A stretch of 64,000 nt of DNA. Source: Occultella aeris (GTDB lineage Bacteria > Actinomycetota > Actinomycetes > Actinomycetales > Beutenbergiaceae). Shown in pieces: positions 41,897-50,672 of this stretch (within the stretch, counting starts at the first letter, position 1; each line of letters begins with the position of its first letter). The stretch covers positions 1-64,000 of the forward strand of contig NZ_CACRYJ010000025.1 of assembly GCF_902703175.1 (NCBI RefSeq), written 5' to 3'. Made by a program: the position numbers and the translations under genes. Below the pieces are notes generated by a model. It did not search any database, was not told where the DNA came from, and saw only the letters and a list, made by a program, of their open reading frames with translations.

Positions 41897-43300
41897 TCAG
41901 CCGACCGGCGCGAGCGCGTCCGGGTCGTGGGCATACCCGGCGGCGCCCCAGAACGGTTCCTGGGCGGCCAGGCGTGGCGCGAACGCCTCCCAGTCCCGGT
42001 CGGACTGGGCGGACCAGGCCACCTCGGCGACGGCGGCCAGCCGCGGCAGCAGCATGGTGAACAGGTTCGCCTCGGTGACGATCGTCTCGGTCCACAGAGC
42101 GGCCTCGACGCCAACGATCGCGGCCGGGTCCACGCCGGGCAGGTACTGCTCCGGGTCCCAGTCGTAGCTGTCCCGGACGCCGACGGTGCCGGCCCAGTCC
42201 AGGCCGAGCGGATACTCGTCGTGGTACTTCATGTCCAGGTACACGTGCTTGGCCGGGCTCAGGATCACGCCGACGCCACGCTGGGCCGCGGCCGCGATCG
42301 GCGCCGGGTCGGAGTTCGTGTCCCACAGCTGTACCAGGGTGCCCTCGGGCAGGTCCGCCGCGGCGCCCTCGCCCCAGACGATCGGGGTCTTGCCGGCGGC
42401 CGCGGTCAGCGCCGCCGCGGCCTCGATGAACTCGACGTACTCCTCGCGCTCCATGGTGTGCACCTCGTCGCCACCGATGTGCAGATGCGGGCCCGGGGTG
42501 AGCGACGCGAGGTCGCCGATCACGTCGGTCAGGAAGCCGGTGGTGGCCGGCAGGGCGAGGGTGAGCTGTGAGAAGCCGACCTCGGTGCCCGTGTAGACCT
42601 CGGTGGCTGCGCCGCCGGCGTTGAGTTCGGGGACGGCGTGCAGCGCCGCGTTCGTGTGGCCGGGCAGGTCGATCTCACCGACCACCTCGATGCCGCGTTG
42701 GGCCGCGTACTCCGTGAGGCCGGCCAGGTCCGCGGCACTCAGGTACCCACCGGCCGCGCCGCCGACGGCGGTGGCGCTGGAACGCTCGGTCAGCTCGGGG
42801 CGGCTCGCGGACTCGAAGCGCCAGCCCTGATCGTCGGTGAGGTGCAGGTGCAGCACGTTCAGCTTGTAGGCGGCCATCAGGTCGATGACCCGGCGCAGCG
42901 TCGGCACCCCGAAGAAGTGCCGGACCACATCGATCATGAGCCCGCGGCGGGCGAACCGGGGCGCGTCCTCGATCCGCAGCGCCGGGACGGCGCCGTCGGC
43001 GGCGAGCGCGCGCAGCTGGGCCAGCGTGGCCAGCCCGCGGACCAACCCGGCGGTGCTGCCATCGATGTGGATCCGGTCGGCATCGACGGTGAGCGTGTAC
43101 GCCTCACCAGGCTGCGCACCCAGGGTGAGTTCGACGGTGTCGGAGCCATCGCCGTCGGCGTCCAGGCCGAGGCCGAGCAGCCGCGCGGCATATCGGGCCA
43201 CCCCCGGCGGCGCGACCAGCGCCGTGTTCTCGGTGAAGACGAACCCGTCACCGGGGCGGGTCTCGAGGTGGGTGGGGGCCGGGACGAGCTGCAGGCTCAC
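41897..43300 (-). CDS. beta-N-acetylhexosaminidase (GH20)
   Basis: Glycosidase of 467 residues without a signal peptide. A GH20b-like N-terminal domain (about 1-110) precedes the TIM barrel with RGLMIDVVRHFF, HLHLTDDQGWR (151-161) and the catalytic D278-E279 pair in HIGGDEVH, where Asp assists the substrate acetamido group and Glu is the acid. It releases terminal GlcNAc/GalNAc, for example from chitin or peptidoglycan fragments. GTG 43300 has AAGGAG at 6 nt. It is divergent from a TetR gene 128 bp away. Confidence 0.95.
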   Translation of the reverse strand: MSLQLVPAPTHLETRPGDGFVFTENTALVAPPGVARYAARLLGLGLDADGDGSDTVELTLGAQPGEAYTLTVDADRIHIDGSTAGLVRGLATLAQLRALAADGAVPALRIEDAPRFARRGLMIDVVRHFFGVPTLRRVIDLMAAYKLNVLHLHLTDDQGWRFESASRPELTERSSATAVGGAAGGYLSAADLAGLTEYAAQRGIEVVGEIDLPGHTNAALHAVPELNAGGAATEVYTGTEVGFSQLTLALPATTGFLTDVIGDLASLTPGPHLHIGGDEVHTMEREEYVEFIEAAAALTAAAGKTPIVWGEGAAADLPEGTLVQLWDTNSDPAPIAAAAQRGVGVILSPAKHVYLDMKYHDEYPLGLDWAGTVGVRDSYDWDPEQYLPGVDPAAIVGVEAALWTETIVTEANLFTMLLPRLAAVAEVAWSAQSDRDWEAFAPRLAAQEPFWGAAGYAHDPDALAPVG

Positions 43301-43392
43301 GCGGAACTCCTTGGCGAAACGTGTGGGGGGATAGGACCCACGCTACTAGGACGGACCGGAGCACCGACCAGTGCGTCGATAGCCACGGACCC

Positions 43393-43429
43393 TTGCGAGC
43401 CGTCCTCACCGTTTGTACCATTTGGTACA
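43393..43429 (+). promoter_or_regulatory. autoregulated leaderless promoter with operator
   Basis: TTGCGA (43393-43398), 17-nt spacer, TACCAT (43416-43421), placing transcription start at the A of ATG 43429. A perfect palindrome TGTACCA-TT-TGGTACA (43414-43429) covers the -10 and the first base of the start codon. Binding by the encoded TetR protein would block its own promoter. Confidence 0.75.
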
Positions 43430-44019
43430 TGGCGACGACGGGGAGGGACCGGCTGCTCCGCGCGGCGATCGAACACTTCGCACGCAGCGGCATCGGCGAC
43501 CAGAGCCTGCGTGCCGTCGCCGCCGCGATCGGCACCAGCCACCGCATGCTGATCTACCACTTCGGCTCCCGCGAGGGTCTGCTCGCCGAGGTGGTGGGCG
43601 CCGTCGAGGCCGAGCAGCGGAACATCCTCGCCGCGCTCATGTCGCAGAACGCCGAGCCGAGCGACTGGATCAGGCAGTTCTGGTCCGAGGTGTCCCACGC
43701 AGCCCGGAGCTACGGCCCCTTCTTCTTCGAGCTCTCCGCGCACGCGATGCAGGGCAGGGATCACGCCGCGGGGCTGCGCACCAGCCTCGTCGAGCCCTGG
43801 CTGGAACCGATCACGGCCATGCTCGTTCGGGCCGGGTGCGACCCCGCGCTCGCGCAGGCGCGGGCGCGCCTCGGGCTGGGCACCACCCGCGGCCTGCTCC
43901 ACGACGCCCTCGTCACCGGCGACTTCGAAGGGGCCGACGCCGCAATGGAACTCTTCATCGACCTCACCGTCGCCGACCTCGCGACGCCCGAGCCCACAGG
44001 AGGGCCTGACCATGCTTGA
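43429..44019 (+). CDS. TetR/AcrR family regulator (autoregulated)
   Basis: Regulator of 196 residues: HTH at about 8-52 (SLRAVAAAIGTSHRMLIYHF) and a helical effector domain with an FFFEL segment. The start is fixed by the leaderless promoter described at 43393-43429; there is no Shine-Dalgarno. Its last 8 nt overlap the SRPBCC gene, so the two are co-translated, and the SRPBCC protein may bind or act on the same hydrophobic ligand. The GH20 gene is divergent. Confidence 0.92.
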   Translation: MATTGRDRLLRAAIEHFARSGIGDQSLRAVAAAIGTSHRMLIYHFGSREGLLAEVVGAVEAEQRNILAALMSQNAEPSDWIRQFWSEVSHAARSYGPFFFELSAHAMQGRDHAAGLRTSLVEPWLEPITAMLVRAGCDPALAQARARLGLGTTRGLLHDALVTGDFEGADAAMELFIDLTVADLATPEPTGGPDHA

Positions 44020-44452
44020 CGCGAACATCACCGTCGAGGCGCGCATCGCCGCGCCGCCCGAGCGGGTCTGGAGCCTCGTCGGCGACGTGGACCGGTGGGC
44101 CGAGATGCTGCCCACGATCGATGCGGTCCAACGCATCGACCCCGGCGCCGAGCTCGGGCTCGGCGCCCGGTTGCGGGTGCGCCAGCCCGGGCTCCCGCCG
44201 GCCACCTACGAGATCACCCGATGGTCCCCGGGCCGGGCCTTCGACTGGGTGGCAATGTCGCCCGGCGTGCGCACGGTCGGCACGCACGAGGTGCGTCAGG
44301 ACGGCTCGGGCGACACCAAGCTCGTGCTGGGCCTCGCCTGGCATGGGCCGCTGGCCGGGCTCGTGCGGGTGCTGCTGACATCCAGGGCCCGCCGCTACGT
44401 CGAGCAGGAGGCCGCGGCGTTCACGCGGCTCGCCCAGGTGCCGGCCAGGTGA
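44012..44452 (+). CDS. SRPBCC family (START/polyketide-cyclase-like) protein
   Basis: Small soluble protein of 146 residues with the helix-grip fold sequence pattern: ITVEARIAAPPERVW at the start, WAEMLPTI, the long strands FDWVAMSPGV and HEVRQDGSGDT, and a C-terminal helix RRYVEQEAAAF. Such proteins bind hydrophobic ligands in a deep cavity. The ATG lies inside the end of the TetR gene (8-nt overlap) with GGAGG upstream. Ligand unknown. Confidence 0.9.
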   Translation: MLDANITVEARIAAPPERVWSLVGDVDRWAEMLPTIDAVQRIDPGAELGLGARLRVRQPGLPPATYEITRWSPGRAFDWVAMSPGVRTVGTHEVRQDGSGDTKLVLGLAWHGPLAGLVRVLLTSRARRYVEQEAAAFTRLAQVPAR

Positions 44453-44497
44453 GCACGGCCGCGCTCGGCAGCCGTGGTCCCGCAGTGGCGGCGCGCC

Positions 44498-44503
44498 TAG
44501 AGT
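44498..44503 (+). promoter_or_regulatory. leaderless -10 element of the GST-like gene
   Basis: TAGAGT ends 7 nt before ATG 44511, putting the start site at the start codon. A GTG at 44502 is in frame but lies within this element. Confidence 0.55.
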
Positions 44504-44510
44504 GACCGTC

Positions 44511-45542
44511 ATGAGTGAGGACCAGCAGGGCTACTACGTGCTGCCCGGCCAGGAGTACACGCGCGACACCACCTACATCGAGACCCGGATCACGGCGGAC
44601 GGCCGCGACGGCTACCCGGTCGAGGCCGGGCGGTACCGGCTCGTGGTGGCCCGGGCCTGCCCGTGGGCGAACCGGGCGATCATCGTGCGCCGCCTGCTCG
44701 GCCTCGAGGACGCCCTGTCGATGGGGATGTGCGGACCCACCCACGACGCCCGGTCGTGGACGTTCGACCTGGACCCCGGCGGGGTGGACCCGGTGCTCGG
44801 CATCGAGCGACTGCAGGAGGCGTACTTCAAACGCACCCCGGACTACCCGCGGGGGATCACGGTCCCGGCGATCGTGGACGTCCCCACCGGCGCGGTGGTC
44901 ACGAACGACTTCGCGCAGATGACCCTTGACCTGTCCACCGAGTGGACCGCATTCCACCGTGACGGTGCGCCCGAGCTCTACCCGGAGCGGCTGCGCGGAG
45001 AGATCGACGAGGTCGCCCAACTCGTCTACAAGGACGTGAACAACGGCGTCTACCGGTGCGGATTCGCCGGGTCGCAGCGCTCCTACGAGTTCGCCTTCGA
45101 CCGCCTGTTCGCGCGGCTGGACTGGCTCAGCGAGCGGCTCGCCGGCCAGCGCTACCTGGTCGGGGACACGATCACCGAGGCGGACGTGCGGCTGTTCACC
45201 ACGCTCGCCCGGTTCGACCCCGTCTACCACGGTCACTTCAAGACGAACCGGTCCAAGCTCAGCGAGATGCCGGTGCTGTGGGCCTACGCCCGGGACCTGT
45301 TCCAGACCCCCGGATTCGGTGACACCATCGACTTCGCCCAGATCAAGGAGCACTACTACGTGGTGCACTCGGACGTGAACCCGAGCCGGATCGTCCCCAA
45401 GGGCCCGGACCTGGCGAACTGGCTCACCCCGCACCACCGCGAAGAACTCGGTGGCCGGCCGTTCGGCGACGGCACCCCGCCGCCGCCCCCACGGCCCGGT
45501 GAGGTGGTCCCGGAGGGCGCGACGCCGCTGCGGGTCGGCTGA
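44511..45542 (+). CDS. Xi-class glutathione S-transferase-like / glutathionyl-hydroquinone reductase family protein
   Basis: Cytosolic protein of 343 residues: thioredoxin-like N-domain with CPW motif (C50-P51-W52 in ARACPWANR), the VPAIVD turn, and a helical C-domain with the YKDVNNGVYRCGFA and VGDTITEADVRLFTTL segments of the Xi class. In proteobacteria these reduce glutathionyl-hydroquinones; most actinobacteria use mycothiol, so a mycothiol conjugate is the more likely substrate. A Pro-rich C-terminal tail follows residue 315. The start is supported by a leaderless promoter. Convergent with GT2. Confidence 0.92.
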   Translation: MSEDQQGYYVLPGQEYTRDTTYIETRITADGRDGYPVEAGRYRLVVARACPWANRAIIVRRLLGLEDALSMGMCGPTHDARSWTFDLDPGGVDPVLGIERLQEAYFKRTPDYPRGITVPAIVDVPTGAVVTNDFAQMTLDLSTEWTAFHRDGAPELYPERLRGEIDEVAQLVYKDVNNGVYRCGFAGSQRSYEFAFDRLFARLDWLSERLAGQRYLVGDTITEADVRLFTTLARFDPVYHGHFKTNRSKLSEMPVLWAYARDLFQTPGFGDTIDFAQIKEHYYVVHSDVNPSRIVPKGPDLANWLTPHHREELGGRPFGDGTPPPPPRPGEVVPEGATPLRVG

Positions 45543-45566
45543 CTCCGATCGCCTGACCTGCGAGGG

Positions 45567-46457
45567 CTATCGGACTCCCCCGGGCAGTTCTGCACGCACC
45601 GATGCGGAGAGCAACGCCCGCAGGGCGAGCCGGTTCCGGCTCCGGGAGACGCGCAACAGGCTGTGCAGCACTGCGACCGCGGTGAACACCGTGACCGACG
45701 GCGCAGCGTGCCACTTCTGGAAGTACCGAACCCGGTTCACCTCGAGCAATGCGTACAGCGCGTCCGAGCTCCCGGACCCGCCGCCTCGGTGACTCACGGT
45801 GGCGTCCGGGGTGAACCGCACCTGCGACCCGGCTGCGCGTAGCCGGCGGCAGTAATCGGTCTCCTCGGAGTAGAGGAAGAACCGGTCCGCGTCCCAGGGT
45901 CCCACCTCGCGCGCCACGCTCGTCGGGACCAGCAAGGCCGCACCGGTCGCCCAGTCGACCTTCACTCGACGCTCGTAGGCGGCAGGCTCCCGGATCATCT
46001 CGCTGAGCCACGCTGGTCGGTTCGGCCATCGATCACCGAAGAGCGCGTCACCGAGCGAGCCGAGGATCGCGGGCTCTCTCCGGAGCGAGGGCGCTGTCTC
46101 GCCGACGTCGTCCACGATCCGCGGGACAACGGCGTGCCGCTCCCCCGCGGCCCTGGCCATCGTGACGATCGAGTCAGGCATCAGGCGCAGGTCGGGATTC
46201 AGGAACACCGTGAACCGCGACGGCGGCGCCGCCGCCAGCCCGACGCTGATTCCACCGGCATATCCGAGGTTGGCTTCGGACTCGACGACCTCCACCCCGG
46301 CCAGCGCGGCCACGGCACTCAGGTCGTCGGCAGGGTCATTGTTCACGACGATGGCGCGCCAGGAGAGTTCGCCGACGGCCTGGGGCACCGTGGCCAGCAG
46401 GTCCGCGACATCCTGTGCGCTTCGGTAGGAGACCACGATCAGCACACAGTCGAGCAT
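45567..46457 (-). CDS. GT2 family glycosyltransferase (rhamnosyltransferase-like)
   Basis: GT-A-fold glycosyltransferase of 296 residues resembling WbbL/GlfT1-type rhamnosyl- or galactofuranosyl-transferases: IVVSYRSAQDV at the N-terminus, VVNNDP, NLGYAGGISVGL, the FLNPDLRL metal motif and the EETDYCRRL catalytic region near 210. A basic, possibly membrane-associated helix lies near the C-terminus. It probably adds a sugar to a cell-wall or surface glycan. ATG 46457 has GGAGG just upstream. Divergent from an ABC-F gene; not linked to other sugar genes. Confidence 0.9.
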   Translation of the reverse strand: MLDCVLIVVSYRSAQDVADLLATVPQAVGELSWRAIVVNNDPADDLSAVAALAGVEVVESEANLGYAGGISVGLAAAPPSRFTVFLNPDLRLMPDSIVTMARAAGERHAVVPRIVDDVGETAPSLRREPAILGSLGDALFGDRWPNRPAWLSEMIREPAAYERRVKVDWATGAALLVPTSVAREVGPWDADRFFLYSEETDYCRRLRAAGSQVRFTPDATVSHRGGGSGSSDALYALLEVNRVRYFQKWHAAPSVTVFTAVAVLHSLLRVSRSRNRLALRALLSASVRAELPGGVR

Positions 46458-46592
46458 CGTGCCTCCATCTGGTCGGCGACTGCGCGAGTCGGTCGCTCGT
46501 CAGTATAGGAACGCGGCGAACACAGACGGCGGGAACGACGAATCGGGTGGCCACCAGCGGATATCCGTTCGGCCACGACCGTCCCGTCCGCA

Positions 46593-46598
46593 TACCCT
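46593..46598 (+). promoter_or_regulatory. leaderless -10 element of the second ABC-F gene
   Basis: TACCCT, 7 nt before ATG 46606, in the 148-bp gap divergent from GT2. No clear -35 and no Shine-Dalgarno. Confidence 0.5.
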
Positions 46599-46605
46599 GA
46601 CCATC

Positions 46606-48276
46606 ATGTCTGCCACGCTCCAGGTGATCGGGTTCGGCGCTGCCCACGGCGCCCGTGAACTGTTCACCGACCTCACGTTCACGATCGCACCAGGGGACGT
46701 CTGGGGCCTGGTCGGTGCGAACGGCGCCGGGAAGTCGACACTGCTGGCCGCGCTCGCGGCGCGCTCGGAGGACCCCGCAAGCGGCGGCGGGGCGGAGCTG
46801 ACCGGGCGCACCGTGCTCGCTCCCCCGCAGGCGACGGTCGGCTACCTCGCCCAGGAGCCCGAGCGACTGCCGGGTGAGGACATCCTGGCGTTCCTGCGCC
46901 GGCGCACCGGTGTGGACCGGGCCGGGTCGGCGATGGACGCGGCAGCTCAGGCCATGGCGGACAGCCCCGACGACGGCGCAGCGGCCGAGGCGTACAGCCT
47001 GGCACTGGAGCGGTGGCTGGGTCTGGGCGGGGCCGACCTGGACGAGCGGGTGCCGGGCGTCGCCGCCGACATCGGGCTGAAGATCGCCCTCGACGCGCAG
47101 ATGACGTCTCTCTCGGGCGGTGAGGCGGCCCGGGTGGGCCTTGCCGCGCTGCTGCTGCAGCGTTACGACGTGCTCCTCCTGGACGAGCCGACGAACGACC
47201 TCGACCTGGCCGGCCTCGAACGGCTGGAGCAGTTCGTGCGCGGCTCGCGGGCGCCGATGGTGATCGTCTCCCACGACCGCGAGTTCCTCGCCCGGACCGT
47301 GACCGGGATCGTCGAGCTGGACCTGGCCCAGCGTCAGGTGAACGTCTTCGACGGCGGCTATGACGCCTACCTTGCCGAGCGGGAGGTGGCCCGGGCACGG
47401 GCGCGGGAGGCGTACGAGGAGTACGCGGACACCCTCGGCACGCTCCGCTCCCGCGCACAGACCCAGAAGACCTGGGTGGACAAGGGCGTGCGGAACGCCC
47501 GGAAGAAGGCCAAGGACAACGACAAGCATATCATCCACGCAGCGGTCTCCCGGTCGGAGAAGCAGGCCGCGAAGGTGAGCCAGACCGAGCGCGCGATCGA
47601 GCGCCTGGACGTGGTCGAGGAGCCGCGCAAGGAGTGGCAGCTGCAGATGTCAATCGCCGCGGCGTCCCGATCGGGGTCGGTGGTCGCCACCCTCGACGCA
47701 GCCGTGGTCCGCCGCGGCGGCTTCACGCTCGGTCCGGTGACCGCGCAGGTAGACGCCGGTGACCGGATCGTGATCACCGGGGCGAACGGTTCCGGCAAGA
47801 CCACGCTGCTCGGCCTGCTGCTCGGGCGGATCGCGCCCGACTCCGGGCGCGCGGCCCTGGGCTCCGGGGTCGAGATCGGTGAGGTGGACCAGGCCCGGGC
47901 ACTGTTCGACGAGGACGACTCGGTGCCGGTGCTGTTCGGACGCCTCGTCCCGGACTGGGCCGAGGCGGACGTGCGCACCCTGCTGGCGAAGTTCGGACTC
48001 GGTGGGGAGCACGTGCGCCGCCCGGCCGCGTCCCTGTCCCCCGGCGAGCGCACCCGCGCCGCCCTCGCCCTGCTGCAGGCCCGCGGCGTGAACCTCCTGG
48101 TCCTGGACGAGCCGACGAACCACCTGGACCTGCCCGCGATCGAGCAGCTCGAACAGGCCGTGGATTCCTTCGGGGGAACGGTGCTGCTGGTCACCCACGA
48201 CCGTCGGATGCTTGCCGGGGTGCGAGCCACCCGGCGCTGGCAGCTGGACGCCGGGCGGCTCACCGAACTCGACTGA
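46606..48276 (+). CDS. ABC-F family ATP-binding protein
   Basis: Second ABC-F protein, 556 residues, two ATPase domains without membrane spans: Walker A GANGAGKST (37-45), signature LSGGE, DEPTNDLD; a charged interdomain linker with KKAKDNDKH; second Walker A GANGSGKTT, variant signature LSPGE, and DEPTNHLD. The LSPGE variant and lack of a C-terminal extension differ from the first ABC-F at 116. ATG 46606 is chosen from the leaderless promoter. A ribosome-associated role is the family expectation. Confidence 0.92.
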   Translation: MSATLQVIGFGAAHGARELFTDLTFTIAPGDVWGLVGANGAGKSTLLAALAARSEDPASGGGAELTGRTVLAPPQATVGYLAQEPERLPGEDILAFLRRRTGVDRAGSAMDAAAQAMADSPDDGAAAEAYSLALERWLGLGGADLDERVPGVAADIGLKIALDAQMTSLSGGEAARVGLAALLLQRYDVLLLDEPTNDLDLAGLERLEQFVRGSRAPMVIVSHDREFLARTVTGIVELDLAQRQVNVFDGGYDAYLAEREVARARAREAYEEYADTLGTLRSRAQTQKTWVDKGVRNARKKAKDNDKHIIHAAVSRSEKQAAKVSQTERAIERLDVVEEPRKEWQLQMSIAAASRSGSVVATLDAAVVRRGGFTLGPVTAQVDAGDRIVITGANGSGKTTLLGLLLGRIAPDSGRAALGSGVEIGEVDQARALFDEDDSVPVLFGRLVPDWAEADVRTLLAKFGLGGEHVRRPAASLSPGERTRAALALLQARGVNLLVLDEPTNHLDLPAIEQLEQAVDSFGGTVLLVTHDRRMLAGVRATRRWQLDAGRLTELD

Positions 48277-48293
48277 CCTGCGAAGATCCTTCC

Positions 48294-49127
48294 GTGGCAG
48301 ACATCGACACGCTGGCAGCCGTCGCACTGAACGAGCAGGGTCGGCGGGTACTCGCCGAGGCGAGCGCGCATCTGGCGCAGGTGGGACCTGAGCAGTTCGG
48401 CGAGCGCTACCCGGACCTCGCCGACGACTTCTCCGACGACGCGCCGTCTCCCATCATGCTGCTGCTGGGCGTGGGGCAGGCGCCGTACCCGGTGACGATC
48501 GGCTGGTGCGACTGGTCGGGTGAGGACGATCCGGGGCAGGTCCGCTACTTCGTCGACACTGCGTGCCGCCACCTCGGGCTGACTCCCCCGGCCTGGGACG
48601 CTGGCACCGAGGACCGCGTGATCACCGAACTCGGAGCGGACATCAAGGCAGGGAGGTACGTACCCGCGCTCCTGAGCGACATCGACTCCCAGTTGCGGGC
48701 GGCCGGACTGCGGCTGCTCATGATCGACACCGACTCGGACACGTATCAATTCGTGCCCGTCACGGCCGCGGCGTTCGGCACCCTCGACGGCACCGACGGT
48801 GACGGATACACCCTTGGCGGCGTCGCATCGTTGGGCGCCGCGGCCATCCTGCCACCCACACCTCAGAGGGCTGCGGGCCCGGCAGCCGCGCCCGAGCCGC
48901 CACCGGTCAAGGCCGCGCCGGCGGTTGCCTGGGCGGCCCCAGAGGCCCGACGGCCGGGCCTGTACGCACGCCACCTCGGCGCCGAGTACGAATTCGTACC
49001 TGCTCCGCATGGCCGCGGCACCCTGCGTGCGTACGGCCCACCACCCGGGCCGCAGTGGCGGCCGGACGGCTGGTCCTGGGTGCTGGAGGTCGCCACCGGG
49101 GACGTGCAGCTGTTCCTGATCGACTGA
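48294..49127 (+). CDS. hypothetical protein with Pro/Ala linker
   Basis: Soluble protein of 277 residues. An N-terminal domain (about 1-185; WCDWSGEDD near 71, LLMIDTDSDTYQF near 140) is joined by a Pro/Ala-rich linker (about 185-215) to a small C-terminal domain ending in VATGDVQLFLID. The N-terminal half loosely resembles immunity or SMI1/KNR4-type proteins in its acidic and aromatic residues, but I do not recognise a family. The GTG start follows the ABC-F stop by 17 nt with no clear ribosome binding site (GAAGAT 6 nt upstream). Confidence 0.75.
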   Translation: MADIDTLAAVALNEQGRRVLAEASAHLAQVGPEQFGERYPDLADDFSDDAPSPIMLLLGVGQAPYPVTIGWCDWSGEDDPGQVRYFVDTACRHLGLTPPAWDAGTEDRVITELGADIKAGRYVPALLSDIDSQLRAAGLRLLMIDTDSDTYQFVPVTAAAFGTLDGTDGDGYTLGGVASLGAAAILPPTPQRAAGPAAAPEPPPVKAAPAVAWAAPEARRPGLYARHLGAEYEFVPAPHGRGTLRAYGPPPGPQWRPDGWSWVLEVATGDVQLFLID

Positions 49128-49166
49128 CGTCCTACGCAGCCCCGAACCTCTCCGTGCGGACACCGC

Positions 49167-50351
49167 TCAGTCGGCCGGCGGCACCGAACCCGGTCGATGC
49201 GGCGGCAACCAACGACGGGCGAGCACCGCCGTCGCCAGGCTCGGCACCGTCAGCAGGGCGAGGACCGCGACGATCGACCACCACGTCGAGCCGAGCGCGA
49301 CGAACGCGAAGACCGCCAGTGAGAAGACCTCGGCCCCGAGACCGCTCACCGAGGTCACGGTGGCCCGGGCCGCTCCGGAGATGCTCTCCTGAAGGCGCGC
49401 CTCACCGATGAGGAAGGCGTTGTTGACCGCCCCGTACCCAAGCGCGAGCGCCACGAACCCCGCGGGCGATCCGGCCAGCGCCCCGGCGCCGATGAGGAGC
49501 GCTCCGGTGCCGTACAGCCACGCAATCCGGCGCGAGCTCCACCCGGTGGTCCGGCCGGCGAGCGCGGTGCCGAGCGCCTGCCCGGCCACGATGACCGCGA
49601 GCAACACGGGGATCCGTTCCGCGGTGAAGCCGTGTTCGGCGAGGACCAGCGGGAAGTACTCGTCGTAGGCGGTCAGGCCCAGCATCGCGGCGGCGACCAC
49701 CGCCACGCGGCGCACCCGCGGAACTCGGACGGCCTCGCCGAGCCCGGACCTGAGCATCGTCAGGTACCCGGCGAGGGCCCCGGTGTCCGACGGCGGTTGC
49801 CTGGTCTCGTGTGCGGGCTCGCCCGGGCGGTGGTCGTCGCGGGCGGCCGGTGCGTGGTCGCCCGTCGGTGCCGGAACGGCTGCCCGGGACGCGGGGAGCG
49901 TCGCTGCCACGGCGGTGTGCACGAGCGCCATCGCGACACTCACGGCCCCCACCAAGGCGTATCCGCCGAGGCTGACGAGGAGCCCCGCGACCGCCATCGC
50001 GGCGAGGGTGGCGAGCAGCGCCGCGGTCTGCGCCCGGCCCTTGATCGCAGCGTACCGATGGGCGGCGCCGGCGGCGTTCAGGTGGTCGTACAACAGCGCC
50101 TCGAAGGTGCCGGACATCAGCGCCGACGAGACACCCCAGCACACGAAACCGATCAGGTAGCCCGGGTACGCGGGCCAGGCCAGCCACATGCCGAACGCGA
50201 CCGCGTAGAGCAGCCCGCTGAGCACCAGCAGGCGCCGGCGATCGACGGTGTCCGCCCACGCACCGGAGGGCACCTCGGCCACGAACGACGTCAGTGACCA
50301 CACCACGAACAGCGAGGAGATCTGCGCGGCCGACAGCCGGCCGTCGGACAT
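49167..50351 (-). CDS. MFS transporter with an in-frame stop upstream, possible pseudogene
   Basis: The readable frame from ATG 50351 gives 394 residues with about eleven spans and the MFS loop 2-3 motif (GAWADTVDRRR). The missing first span is encoded just upstream in the same frame: from ATG 50465 the sequence reads MRYPAAQP, TAA (50441-50439), then LTVRTLTFRAVGFLATREAI and on into the present start. No ATG, GTG or TTG lies between TAA and 50351. ATG 50465 has a leaderless TACGGT 6 nt before it. So the gene either carries a nonsense mutation, reads through, or makes a truncated protein. A central His/Pro-rich loop separates the halves. Substrate unknown. Confidence 0.8.
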   Translation of the reverse strand: MSDGRLSAAQISSLFVVWSLTSFVAEVPSGAWADTVDRRRLLVLSGLLYAVAFGMWLAWPAYPGYLIGFVCWGVSSALMSGTFEALLYDHLNAAGAAHRYAAIKGRAQTAALLATLAAMAVAGLLVSLGGYALVGAVSVAMALVHTAVAATLPASRAAVPAPTGDHAPAARDDHRPGEPAHETRQPPSDTGALAGYLTMLRSGLGEAVRVPRVRRVAVVAAAMLGLTAYDEYFPLVLAEHGFTAERIPVLLAVIVAGQALGTALAGRTTGWSSRRIAWLYGTGALLIGAGALAGSPAGFVALALGYGAVNNAFLIGEARLQESISGAARATVTSVSGLGAEVFSLAVFAFVALGSTWWSIVAVLALLTVPSLATAVLARRWLPPHRPGSVPPAD

Positions 50352-50471
50352 TGCGAGCGCGTAGACGGCGTAGAACGGGATGGCCTCCCGGGTGGCCAGG
50401 AAGCCGACCGCCCGGAACGTCAGGGTCCGGACGGTGAGTTACGGCTGCGCTGCGGGGTATCGCATCGATTC

Positions 50472-50477
50472 ACCGTA
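50472..50477 (-). promoter_or_regulatory. leaderless -10 element of the MFS gene
   Basis: TACGGT on the minus strand, 6 nt before ATG 50465, the original start codon inferred for the interrupted MFS gene. Confidence 0.4.
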
Positions 50478-50510
50478 CCCCGGGGCGCACCGCCCGTGGA
50501 AGGGGATTTC

Positions 50511-50633
50511 TCAGGTGCGCGGGCAGGTGCACCGCTGGTCGTCGGGCACCCCGTTCAGCGCCTCGTCGACGTGGTCACCGCACCCGGCCCAGGTGGTCTT
50601 GTGGCAACTGGCACAGGGAACGGGATAGCACAT
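50511..50633 (-). CDS. 40-residue cysteine-rich conserved small protein
   Basis: A short gene encoding 40 residues beginning MCYPVPCASCHKTTWAGCG and ending CTCPRT. Six or seven cysteines in CxxC-like spacing suggest a zinc-binding mini-protein. The MCYPVPC/TTWxGCG pattern recurs in small proteins of many bacteria and some fungi, function unknown. AGGAG lies 8 nt before the ATG, codon use is normal, and it fits between the two MFS genes on the same strand (39 nt after one stop, 45 nt before the next start). Confidence 0.85.
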   Translation of the reverse strand: MCYPVPCASCHKTTWAGCGDHVDEALNGVPDDQRCTCPRT

Positions 50634-50672
50634 CGGGTGAACTCCTGGTCGGGGACGGGATCCGGAGCGATC

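Noticed and set aside
48294-49127. Toxin-immunity protein
   Set aside because: The acidic and aromatic N-terminal domain faintly recalls immunity proteins, but no toxin gene or secretion system is adjacent.
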